Below, piece by piece: positions 43,578 to 51,363 of a stretch of DNA of 64,000 bases (its first letter is position 1; the number at the start of each line of letters is the position of its first letter). The notes under the pieces were generated by a model. That model did not search any database and was not told the origin of the DNA. It saw only the letters and a program-made list of their open reading frames with translations. This DNA is from CAWCBG01 sp963793845 (GTDB lineage Bacteria; Acidobacteriota; Terriglobia; Terriglobales; Acidobacteriaceae). The translations under genes and the position numbers were made by a program. Location: positions 1 through 64,000 of the forward strand of contig CAWCBG010000002.1 of assembly GCA_963793845.1 (NCBI GenBank), read 5' to 3'.

Positions 43578-45179
43578 CTAGCTCGATCCCTTCGCGTGCT
43601 TCAGAATCTCCAGCGCCGCCAGCCGGCCGGGCGCGCCCATGATGCCGCCGCCCGGATGCGTTGCCGAGCCGCACATCCACAGGTTCTTGATCGGCGTCTT
43701 GTACTGCGCCCAGCCCGGAACCGGACGCAGAAAGAACAACTGCTCCAGCGAGAGCTCGCCCTGGAAGATGTTGCCTTCCGTCAGTCCGAATTCGCGTTCG
43801 AGATCAAGTGGCGTCACCACCTGCCTGCCAACGATGAGGCTCTTGAGGTTGGGAGCGTACTCGGAGATGGTGTCAATCACCGTATCGCCGAAGACTTCCT
43901 TCTTCTCGTCCCAGTTGCCTTCCTTCAGCTTGTAAGGAGCGTACTGCACGAAGCACGACATCACGTGCTTGCCCGCGGGCGCGACCGAGGGATCGGTAAG
44001 GCTGGGAATCACCATGTCGATATAGGGACGCCGCGAGAACTGGCCGTACTTCGCATCGTCATAGGCGCGCTCCATATAGTCGACGCTCGGCGAGATCGAG
44101 ATCGCGCCGCGCAGATGATGTCCTTCGCCCGGCATACAGGTGAAGTTGGGCAGGCCGTCGAGTGCGAGATTCACCTTGCCCGACGAGCCGCGATATTTAT
44201 ATCGCTTCACCTCGTCGCGGAAGTCGCTGTCCAGGTGCGTCGGATCGATCATCTTGATGAAGGTCAGATTGGGATCGACACTCGAGGAGATGACGGGAGC
44301 GAAGTACTCATCGCCGCTGGCGGTCGCGACGCCAACTGCTTTCCCGTCGCGCACCAGGATCTGCGCGATTGCCGTCTTAGTCTTGATCTCGACCCCGAGT
44401 TCTCGGGCCGCATCGGCGATAGCGTTGGAGATCGCGCCGGTTCCGCCACGGGCAAAACCCCAGGCGCGAAAAGCGCCATCGATCTCGCCCATGTAGTGGT
44501 GCAGCAGCACGTAAGCCGTTCCGGGCGAGCGCACGCCGAGGAACGTCCCGATAATTCCCGAGGCAGACATCGTCGCCTTGAGCACGTCGGTCTCGAACCA
44601 CTGATCGAGAAAGTCGATTGCGCTCATCGTCATGAGCTGAACCTGGTTGTACTTGTCTTCTCCGCTCAGGTCTTTGAAGCGCCGGCCCAGAAAGAGCAGC
44701 TTGAACAGATCTTTCGGATTCAGCGTGGTCGGGTCCGGCGGAACCATGCCGAGAATTGGCTTCACGAAGCGGCACATCTGCAGCATTGCCTTGCCGAACT
44801 CTTCATACGCTTCCGCGTCGAACTTGGAGTGCCGCGCGATTTCGCGCCGCGTCTGTCCGTGATCGTTGGTGCGCCACAGATGGTCGCCGTTGGGCATTGG
44901 CGTGAACGTGCCATCGAGGGGAAGGATTTCCAGGCCATGACGGGGCAGATCGAGATCGCGAATAATCTCCGGACGCAACAGCGAGACCACGTACGAGCAC
45001 ACCGAAAACTTGAAGCCGGGAAAGATCTCCTCCGTCACAGCGGCGCCGCCCAGCACGTGACGGCGCTCGAGCACCAGAACTTTCTTGCCCGCCCGCGCCA
45101 GATAAGCAGCGTTTACCAGACCGTTGTGCCCGCCTCCGATGACGATGGCATCGTACTTTCCGGTTCCGTTCGAACTCAT
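43578..45179 (-). CDS. PYROXD2-like FAD-dependent oxidoreductase
   Basis: A 533-residue flavoprotein starting at ATG 45179 (AAGGA five bases upstream; the open frame to 45332 is not used). It has IVIGGGHNGLVNAAYLARAGKKVLVLERR at the FAD site, GGTGAISNAIADAARELGVEI at the second conserved element and a C-terminal MCGSATHPGGGIMGAPGRLAALEIL that closes on the flavin. Family members are phytoene desaturase relatives of poorly known substrate. It is four bases upstream of a paralogue in the same operon and divergent from a folate-dependent aminomethyltransferase, a pairing that suggests oxidation of an N-methyl or amine compound; this is inference. Confidence 0.87.
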   Translation of the reverse strand: MSSNGTGKYDAIVIGGGHNGLVNAAYLARAGKKVLVLERRHVLGGAAVTEEIFPGFKFSVCSYVVSLLRPEIIRDLDLPRHGLEILPLDGTFTPMPNGDHLWRTNDHGQTRREIARHSKFDAEAYEEFGKAMLQMCRFVKPILGMVPPDPTTLNPKDLFKLLFLGRRFKDLSGEDKYNQVQLMTMSAIDFLDQWFETDVLKATMSASGIIGTFLGVRSPGTAYVLLHHYMGEIDGAFRAWGFARGGTGAISNAIADAARELGVEIKTKTAIAQILVRDGKAVGVATASGDEYFAPVISSSVDPNLTFIKMIDPTHLDSDFRDEVKRYKYRGSSGKVNLALDGLPNFTCMPGEGHHLRGAISISPSVDYMERAYDDAKYGQFSRRPYIDMVIPSLTDPSVAPAGKHVMSCFVQYAPYKLKEGNWDEKKEVFGDTVIDTISEYAPNLKSLIVGRQVVTPLDLEREFGLTEGNIFQGELSLEQLFFLRPVPGWAQYKTPIKNLWMCGSATHPGGGIMGAPGRLAALEILKHAKGSS

Positions 45180-45368
45180 GAAGTCCTTATGAGGATTGCG
45201 CTGCGATGTTCGGTAAACCGTCATTCTAACAGGCGGAATAAGGGTGCAGAGCCAGGGATGAGATCGGCATTCGTCGCTCCAGGCCAGAAAGCGGGCAGCG
45301 GTCGCGGGTTGCCGCCCCGCGCAGCAGGCCACTATAATCCGCGCTTACATAACCACCGAGGAAACATT

Positions 45369-46565
45369 GTGCCCATAGGGACTGCGGTTCACCAGCGAAC
45401 CTTGCCACTCTGCCAGAGCCTTAACTTCCGCGAGTGGGCAGGCTTTTACGCGGTCAGCGTGTACGAGATGCATCACGAGCACGAGTACAACGCCATCCGC
45501 AATGCGGCCGCATTGATCGACGTAACTCCGCTGTTCAAGTACATGATCACTGGCCGCGATGCGACGCGGTTCGTCAATCGGTTGATCGCGCGCGATATCA
45601 ACAAGGTCAGCGTCGGCCAGGTGATCTATTGCTGCTGGTGCGACGAAGAAGGCAAGGTCATCGACGACGGTACGATCACTCGCCTGGAAGAAAACCGCTA
45701 TCGCTGGACCGCAGCTGATCCCAATCTACGCTGGTTCCGCCAGAATGCTATCGGTCTCGACGTGCAGGTCGAGGACATCACAGAACAACTGGCCGCCCTG
45801 GCGCTGCAGGGTCCCACTTCGGGAAAACTGCTGAAGAGCGTTGCCGAAGCCGACCTAGAAAACCTGAAGTACTTCCGCAAGACCAGCGGCAAGATCGGCG
45901 GCGTAGCGGTCGACATCTCGCGTACTGGCTACACCGGCGATCTGGGCTACGAGATCTGGATTCCGTGGCAAGACGCCATACGCGTCTGGGACGCGCTGAT
46001 GGATGCGGGTCGGCGCTTCGATATTCATCCCACGGGAATGATCGCCCTGGACGTAGCGCGCATCGAAGCCGGACTGATTCTGGCTGACGTCGACTACATC
46101 AGCAGCAAGAAGGCGTTGATTCCTTCACAAAAGTACACGCCCGCGGAAATTGGCCTGGGCAAACTTGTCCACTACGAGAAGGAAAACTTCATCGGCAGGC
46201 GTGCCTTGCTGGAAGAGAAAAAGTTGGGGCCCAAGCGCGTGCTTATGGGATTGGAAGTTGACTGGAACGAAATGGAGTCCCTCTTCGACCGTATGGGATT
46301 AGCGCCGCAGACGCCGAGCGTGGCCTCACGCGTCCATGTACCGGTTTACAAGGGGCGAGAGCAGGTAGGTAAAGCGACGTCTACAACGTGGTCTCCACTG
46401 CTCAAGCAGTTGATTGCGCTGGCCAGTCTTGAGCCGCAACACGCACAGCCTGGAACACGTCTGCAGATGGAACTGACGGTGGAAGCGGTACGCCACAAGG
46501 TAGGAGCGACGGTGCGGGCGCTGCCCTTCTTCAACCCACCACGCAAGACTGAAACGCCGGTTTAA
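45369..46565 (+). CDS. GcvT-like aminomethyltransferase
   Basis: A 398-residue folate-dependent protein starting at GTG 45369 with GAGGAAA upstream. It resembles the glycine cleavage T-protein: SVYEMHHEHEYNAIRNAAALIDVTPLFKYMITGRDATRFVNRLI, the folate-pocket region VIDDGTITRLEENRYRWTAADPN, ALALQGPTS, SRTGYTGDLGYEIWI and IGLGKLVHYEKENFIGRRAL. The rest of the glycine cleavage system is absent here, so it could equally serve a dimethylglycine/sarcosine or related demethylation. It is divergent from the two FAD oxidoreductases. The long reading frame open since 41808 is antisense to them and is not part of this gene. Confidence 0.87.
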   Translation: MPIGTAVHQRTLPLCQSLNFREWAGFYAVSVYEMHHEHEYNAIRNAAALIDVTPLFKYMITGRDATRFVNRLIARDINKVSVGQVIYCCWCDEEGKVIDDGTITRLEENRYRWTAADPNLRWFRQNAIGLDVQVEDITEQLAALALQGPTSGKLLKSVAEADLENLKYFRKTSGKIGGVAVDISRTGYTGDLGYEIWIPWQDAIRVWDALMDAGRRFDIHPTGMIALDVARIEAGLILADVDYISSKKALIPSQKYTPAEIGLGKLVHYEKENFIGRRALLEEKKLGPKRVLMGLEVDWNEMESLFDRMGLAPQTPSVASRVHVPVYKGREQVGKATSTTWSPLLKQLIALASLEPQHAQPGTRLQMELTVEAVRHKVGATVRALPFFNPPRKTETPV

Positions 46566-47434
46566 ACTTTCTGATTGACTGCCGAGCGGGACGCACTGAT
46601 CGCCGCCGCGGCTTTCGCCTGCTCGCGCGCCGACAGCAGGCGCTCGACCGTCTGGTCCATCGTGTCCAGCAGGCTCTCGGTCGCCGGCTGCTCGCGGGCG
46701 TCTTCGAGAGCATAGTTGAGGTCCTGCGACTTCAGCACGAGCGGCTCGCGACTGCGAACCGTCGTTGGCAGGGCTGTATAGGCCAGCCAGATCAGGATTG
46801 AAATGTTATACGCGAGGACATCGGCCCGGCGCAGCATCCAGGAAGGCACCAGCGACTGATGCGATAACCCGGTCGCGACCAGCATATTAACTGCGGCGTA
46901 GAATCCGAAACCCACCGCAATGCCGAACATTACGTTCTTGCGCGAGATGCCGAGATATTCGCTGAATAACAGGAGGAAGAAGACCATGCCGCATTGCATC
47001 AACCGGACGCTCCGGTCAGCGAGCAGAATCACACCCATCACGGCTTGGCCGTCGAAGGAATGAATGGAAGTCACCGCCCACATGCCTCCGACCAGTACAA
47101 CGACCAAGGTTGACCAGCGGAAGAGAATGGTGCTCAGCTCACTCAATGCTTCATAAGGCCGAAACGCGTCGCGAAACAGTTCCTGGAAAACAGCAAACGA
47201 AAAACAGATACAAAGTGCCAAGGTGAACCAGTAGCCATAAAAATAGACGAAGGGTGAATCCCTGAACACCATCAGGAAAAGTTTGGTGAGCACTTGCAGG
47301 ATTAAATAATTAAAAAAGTACTTGTACTCCCGCTGCAGCCCGCGACGGTACATCGCCACCAGCACTCCCATTTGCAGAATGGGTTGTACGAGCCAAACGA
47401 TCAGATCCGGAGTGCGCCAGTGCATACTGCACAA
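46562..47434 (-). CDS. conserved acidobacterial-type membrane protein, seven helices
   Basis: A 290-residue protein with about seven hydrophobic helices spread over residues 10-225 (for example VWLVQPILQMGVLVAMY, FNYLILQVLTKLFLMVF, MVFFLLLFSEYLGI, YNISILIWLAYTAL) and a charged, Ala-rich C-terminal tail of about 60 residues. I do not recognise a named family; similar proteins of this shape are common and unannotated in acidobacterial genomes. Its stop overlaps the convergent aminomethyltransferase by four bases. Confidence 0.75.
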   Translation of the reverse strand: MCSMHWRTPDLIVWLVQPILQMGVLVAMYRRGLQREYKYFFNYLILQVLTKLFLMVFRDSPFVYFYGYWFTLALCICFSFAVFQELFRDAFRPYEALSELSTILFRWSTLVVVLVGGMWAVTSIHSFDGQAVMGVILLADRSVRLMQCGMVFFLLLFSEYLGISRKNVMFGIAVGFGFYAAVNMLVATGLSHQSLVPSWMLRRADVLAYNISILIWLAYTALPTTVRSREPLVLKSQDLNYALEDAREQPATESLLDTMDQTVERLLSAREQAKAAAAISASRSAVNQKV

Positions 47435-47588
47435 AGCATATTATCGAATGCCCGACAGCACAAGCTTCTTTTGTAACGCTGCCGGCCGCAATTCGCTGAT
47501 CTCCCTCCCATTTACGAGCTAGTGCCGAAAAGGCACTTTCGAGCGGACAAGCCTCCGAATTGTAAGCAAGTATTGCAGACTTGGCTAT

Positions 47589-48870
47589 TTAGCCGATCCA
47601 CAATAGCCCAAAGCCGCCGACCAGACGGGGTCGAGCAAGATAGTCTTTGTCGTCACAGGGCTTGCCGGGAATGCAGGTCGGAGGCGGATTGCCATCGCCG
47701 GCTACCAGCTTGGGCTGCAGGTAATCCTTGTCATTGCAGGGCTTGCCAGGAATGCAGGTCGGAGGCGGGTTGCCATCGCCGGCTACCAGCTTGGGCTGCA
47801 GGTAATCCTTGTCATTGCAGGGCTTGCCAGGAATGCAGGTCGGAGGCGGGTTGCCATCGCCGGCCACCAGCTTGGGCTGCAGGTAATCCTTGTCGTCACA
47901 GGGCTTGCCGGGAATGCAGGTCGGGGGCGGGTTGCCATCGCCGGCCACCAGCTTCGGCTGCAGGTAATCCTTGTCGTCACAGGGCTTGCCGGGAATGCAG
48001 GTCGGAGGCGGGTTGCCATCGCCGGCTACCAGCTTGGGCTGCGCGTAATCTTTGTCGTCACAGGGCTTGCCGGGAATGCAGGTCGGAGGCGGGTTGCCAT
48101 CGCCGGCCACCAGCTTCGGCTGCAGGTAATCCTTGTCGTCACAGGGCTTGCCGGGAATGCAGGTCGGAGGCGGGTTGCCATCGCCGGCTACCAGCTTGGG
48201 CTGCGCGTAATCTTTGTCGTCACAGGGCTTGCCGGGAATGCAGGTCGGAGGCGGGTTGCCATCGCCGGCCACCAGCTTCGGCTGCGCGTAATCTTTGTCG
48301 TCACAGGGCTTGCCGGGAATGCAGGTCGGAGGCGGGTTGCCATCGCCGGCTACCAGCTTGGGCTGCGCGTAATCTTTGTCGTCACAGGGCTTGCCGGGAA
48401 TGCAGGTCGGGGGCGGGTTGCCATCGCCGGCCACCAGCTTCGGCTGCAGCGTAATCTTTGTCGTCACAGGGCTTGCCGGGAATGCAGGTCGGAGGCGGGT
48501 TGCCATCGCCGGCTACCAGCTTGGGCTGCGCGTAATCTTTGTCGTCACAGGGCTTGCCGGGAATGCAGGTCGGGGGCGGGTTGCCATCGCCGGCCACCAG
48601 CTTCGGCTGCAGGTAATCTTTGTCGTCACAGGGCTTGCCGGGAATGCAGGTCGGAGGCGGGTTGCCATCGCCGGCTACCAGCTTGGGCTGCGCGTAATCT
48701 TTGTCGTCACAGGGCTTGCCGGGAATGCAGGTCGGGGGCGGGTTGCCATCGCCGGGAACAAAAGCGAGCTGCGGGCCGGAGTTGGCAGGTTGGGCCGGGT
48801 TCGAGCTAGCGGCACAGAAAGTCGCGGCCATGATCAAAGTGGCCAGGATGACAAACACACGTTGCTTCAT
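47589..48870 (-). pseudogene. secreted two-cysteine tandem-repeat protein, one frameshift
   Basis: Start ATG 48870 follows TAGGAG by eight bases and encodes the signal peptide QRVFVILATLIMAATFCAAS. After a short spacer the whole protein is a 27-residue unit repeated 14 times: GDGNPPPTCIPGKPC, then D/N-DKDY, then A/L-QPKLVA. Each unit has two cysteines six residues apart. In the fourth unit from the N-terminus (around 48446-48450) one extra base (GGCTGCAGCGTAATC in place of GGCTGCGCG or GGCTGCAGG forms) breaks the frame; the rest continues in the next frame to a short tail LARPRLVGGFGLLWIG. The unit matches no family I know. A repeated Cys-bearing module suggests a metal-binding or disulfide-linked surface protein. 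Confidence 0.8.
47638..48753 (-). repeat. 81-bp tandem repeat, 14 units
   Basis: The 81-bp unit differs mainly at two places: a switch between GCGTAATC and AGGTAATC (Ala or Leu after Tyr) and, in units at about 47720 and 47801, TCATTGCAGG for TCGTCACAGG (Asn for Asp). A/L units partly alternate, as expected from recombination between copies. Copy number may be wrong if short reads were used. Confidence 0.9.
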
Positions 48871-48904
48871 CAGATTTCTCCTAAACGATTCTCGACTTCG
48901 AGGT

Positions 48905-49096
48905 TCAAAATTCATTGACATTGATTGATCCATCGCCGCCCGCGACCAGACTTGTCGGCGGGTTAACCGTCGCCGGAAGACAAGTGTCCCCGAGGATGAT
49001 CGTGCCACTGGCAGAAACCAGGGGCGCACCGTCTACGGCACATAGGGCTCCGGCTAACATGAGGCTGGCAAGGGCTGCAATGAGTGCTTTCTTCAC
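48905..49096 (-). CDS. small secreted peptide next to the repeat protein
   Basis: A 63-residue peptide from GTG 49096, with AGGAG about nine bases upstream. It has a signal peptide (KKALIAALASLMLAGALC) and a mature part of about 43 residues with one cysteine (GDTCLPATVNPPTSLVAGGDG). The ribosome-site context (TTTAGGAGA) is nearly the same as that of the tandem-repeat gene 35 bases downstream, and the short segments TCLP, NPPT, LVAG and GDG echo parts of its repeat unit. I do not recognise a family. The shared context suggests a two-gene secreted unit. Confidence 0.7.
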   Translation of the reverse strand: MKKALIAALASLMLAGALCAVDGAPLVSASGTIILGDTCLPATVNPPTSLVAGGDGSINVNEF

Positions 49097-49508
49097 TTCT
49101 TCGGTCTCCTAAATCCAAACGCGGTGGCGACGCGTTCTTAAAATGTTTAATCACATCGGAAACGGTGAAACTCTGCGAAAACTTCCACAATCGTCATCAT
49201 CGAATGCCCGGCGACCTCTATCCTGATCCGTCCATTGCCGTGGCGGCCTGTTATGTCTCTCTTCGCGGGTCCAACTTACCCGCCGGTTCTTAGCGACCCA
49301 AATATTCCACGCCGCCTTATTAGTTACTAAATAGTAACTACAGTGCTTCCATCTTACCTACCAAATTTGCGGCGCCTTTTCGCCAAAACCGTCAGTTAAC
49401 CCTTCGGTAACCCTTTCGTGGCGACACACCAACGTCGCATCTTGAATTATCGAAGAGCATTGGTCAAACTCCTAGAAAATTCGCTGCCCATGCGGGTAAC
49501 GCCGGTAC
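49097..49508. other. 412-bp divergent intergenic region
   Basis: No gene seen. It must hold the promoter for the two secreted proteins (minus strand). It contains a perfect 20-bp palindrome at 49321-49340 and otherwise AT-richer sequence than its surroundings (about 49300-49460). Confidence 0.65.
49321..49340. promoter_or_regulatory. palindromic operator-like site
   Basis: TAGTTACTA-AA-TAGTAACTA: two perfect 9-bp arms around AA. It lies about 225 bp upstream of the small secreted peptide and about 170 bp upstream of the zinc-ribbon gene. The shape fits a dimeric repressor, but no regulator gene is adjacent. Confidence 0.45.
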
Positions 49509-49820
49509 ATGTACCAGTCGGGCATTGCGGCTCCCACCAAAGCACTAGGCGCACTTTCATGTGATTTTGCTGCTCCCAAAATGGGAATTGTCAGCTATGC
49601 TGGTTTGCGTTTCATTTTTGGACTTATTTCTGTGAGAGACGCACCGGTTTCCGCCCCGCCTTTCGACGCCAATTCCAGCCAGTCGGCTGCAACCCTGCAG
49701 GCGCCGCGCGTTCAAAGCTTGCAAATATGCCCAACCTGCTCCGCGTTGCTCCGCGAAAATCATTGCAAACTAGTTTGTCCGCAATGCGGCTACTATCTCA
49801 GTTGCTCCGACTTCTACTAG
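49509..49820 (+). CDS. small zinc-ribbon protein
   Basis: A 103-residue ORF whose C-terminal 32 residues form a zinc ribbon: ICPTC...NHCKLVCPQCGYYLSCSDFY, with CxxC pairs placed 15 residues apart. This C-terminal motif ending CSDFY is of a type seen in small acidobacterial proteins, but I cannot name a function. The N-terminal 70 residues have no structure I recognise and the start is uncertain (ATG 49509 or 49581); neither has a good ribosome site. It may be a small nucleic-acid or protein-binding factor. Confidence 0.6.
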   Translation: MYQSGIAAPTKALGALSCDFAAPKMGIVSYAGLRFIFGLISVRDAPVSAPPFDANSSQSAATLQAPRVQSLQICPTCSALLRENHCKLVCPQCGYYLSCSDFY

Positions 49821-49967
49821 GTGCAAATGAAGTACCAAGCTCTAGCCTGAGAATGAACCCCGTCTAATTTAGACCTGACTCCCCTGGGAACTTCCATTTC
49901 ACAACAGCCTTGCCGCACTTGGTGTAACGTGAAATAGAATTGGTAACGCTTCATAAAGGAGGATCGT

Positions 49968-50393
49968 ATGCAACGCACAGCCAGCGCCCACTGGGCAGGT
50001 GGCCTGAAAGATGGTAAAGGCACCGTTTCTACACAAAGTGGTGTCCTGAGCAACACCCAGTATTCCTTCAGCACTCGATTTGAGAACGGACAGGGCACCA
50101 ATCCCGAGGAACTGATCGCGGCAGCCCACGCTGGATGTTTCAGCATGGCACTGTCAGCCGAGTTGGGCAAAGTCGGCTTGACTCCGGAAGCCATCGACAC
50201 CAGCGCTGCTTTGACCCTGGAGAAGACCGATGCTGGGTTCACAATCACGGCCATTCACCTCGATGTAAGCGTGAAGATCCCTGGTGCCGACCCTCACAAG
50301 TTCGACGAAGCCGCGCAGAGCGCAAAAAAGGGTTGCCCTGTCTCGCGAGTGCTGAACGCTAACATCACGATGAGTGCAACACTCGTGTCCTGA
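49968..50393 (+). CDS. OsmC family peroxiredoxin
   Basis: A 141-residue peroxidase for organic hydroperoxides. The two redox cysteines are Cys57 (EELIAAAHAGCFSMAL) and Cys123 (AKKGCPVSRVL), and the conserved Glu of NPEEL is present. The N-terminal AHWAGGLKDGKGTVSTQSG is typical of the OsmC subgroup. A strong AAAGGAGG lies just before ATG 49968. Single-gene unit. Confidence 0.93.
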   Translation: MQRTASAHWAGGLKDGKGTVSTQSGVLSNTQYSFSTRFENGQGTNPEELIAAAHAGCFSMALSAELGKVGLTPEAIDTSAALTLEKTDAGFTITAIHLDVSVKIPGADPHKFDEAAQSAKKGCPVSRVLNANITMSATLVS

Positions 50394-50809
50394 CAGCGCA
50401 CTGCTAGCCTGGCCTTCCAACACTCCGGTACGTGCAAGACTACACGATAGAGGTGGTAATCTGCACGTGCCGGAACATACTTTTCTACCACCGAACCCGG
50501 AAATATCAGGCCCTAAAGTGCCATGGCGTGCCTCTGTTCACCATCGTGGTGCCCGGATTACTTTCACTGAAATCTATCGGCTTCGCTTTGTGGGTTAGTT
50601 CTGGATCGGGATTGGGAGAGTGCAAGAGGTTTCTCGCCATCAGGATATTCATCGCATCGGAATGAACTGAATCGGACCAGCTTAATACTCGCACCGAGAA
50701 AATCCGACCAATAGCGAAAGATGCGAACGGTTAAGCGTCGACGCAGGATTTTTTCGCGACTGCGGAATTGCATGGTAGTCCGCCTCGGGTTAGCGTAGGG
50801 GGGGTTCTT
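50394..50809. other. 416-bp gene-free gap
   Basis: No frame has coding character and I see no strong repeat. A run of seven G (GTAGGGGGGGTTC) lies just before the end of the next gene. It separates the osmC gene from a convergent small ORF. Confidence 0.6.
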
Positions 50810-51034
50810 CTACTCCTGCGCCCTTAGGATTTCACGAATCTCGCGATTGATCTTGGCGGCGTCCTGCACCGCTTTGTCGATCAACTCAATCCACTTCTGG
50901 TTGTTTTCGTCGAGTTTCGCTTGGGCTAGCAGGTAGGAAGCCTGCATAACCGTTTCGATGGAATTGCTGAGATCGTGCGCCAGACTCCGCAATCTGGTAA
51001 CTGTTTCGCTCTGCAATTTCTTTGCGTCTTCCAT
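50810..51034 (-). CDS. stand-alone histidine-kinase dimerisation-like domain
   Basis: A 74-residue two-helix peptide starting at ATG 51034 (the frame is open to 51229 but only this part is plausible). TVTRLRSLAHDLSNSIETVMQASYLLAQ resembles the H-box helix of HisKA (LAHDLNNxL), with the phosphoacceptor His, and the rest forms the second helix (KWIELIDKAVQDAAKINREIREIL). No ATPase domain follows. It could act as a phosphotransfer or dimerisation adaptor, or be the remnant of a kinase. A weak AAGGTGG is the only ribosome-site candidate. Confidence 0.55.
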   Translation of the reverse strand: MEDAKKLQSETVTRLRSLAHDLSNSIETVMQASYLLAQAKLDENNQKWIELIDKAVQDAAKINREIREILRAQE

Positions 51035-51363
51035 GGTTCGTTGCGCCACCTTCTTCTGACGCCCCGATGCGGCGTTGCCGTAGCAACCAATGCGCCTACG
51101 GGGTTGGAGATTGGACGCGGAAGCAGACGTTGGCGTTGTTCGCGTCCCTCCGTTCCCTTGGAACCTTAGCATAACCCAGAGCATCGCAAGCGGGCGCCGG
51201 CCCGCGCCGAACCGACTCCAGGATCCCATCCAACCGCGGCCGGCCAGTCCGCAATCTCACAACAAGGAACAAAATCGTTCGCCCGGTTCAACTCGTGTCC
51301 GCACCGTCGCGAACAGAGACAAACACACAGGCTCAACAGCATCACCACCTTTAGGAGCATCCA

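Noticed and set aside
41808..45368. A reading frame open for some 1190 codons before the aminomethyltransferase
   Set aside because: It is antisense to the two FAD oxidoreductases and follows their codon structure; translation shows no domain, and the real gene begins at GTG 45369.
47522..48454. A plus-strand Cys/Arg-rich repeat ORF of 310 residues
   Set aside because: It is the antisense of the 81-bp repeat array. The minus strand has the ribosome site, signal peptide and acidic/Pro-rich unit.
47638..48753. Possible CRISPR array
   Set aside because: The repeat is 81 bp, contiguous, without unique spacers, and encodes a repeating peptide.
50394..50809. Short ORFs of 60-89 residues after osmC
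   Set aside because: No ribosome sites, no family resemblance and no consistent codon use.
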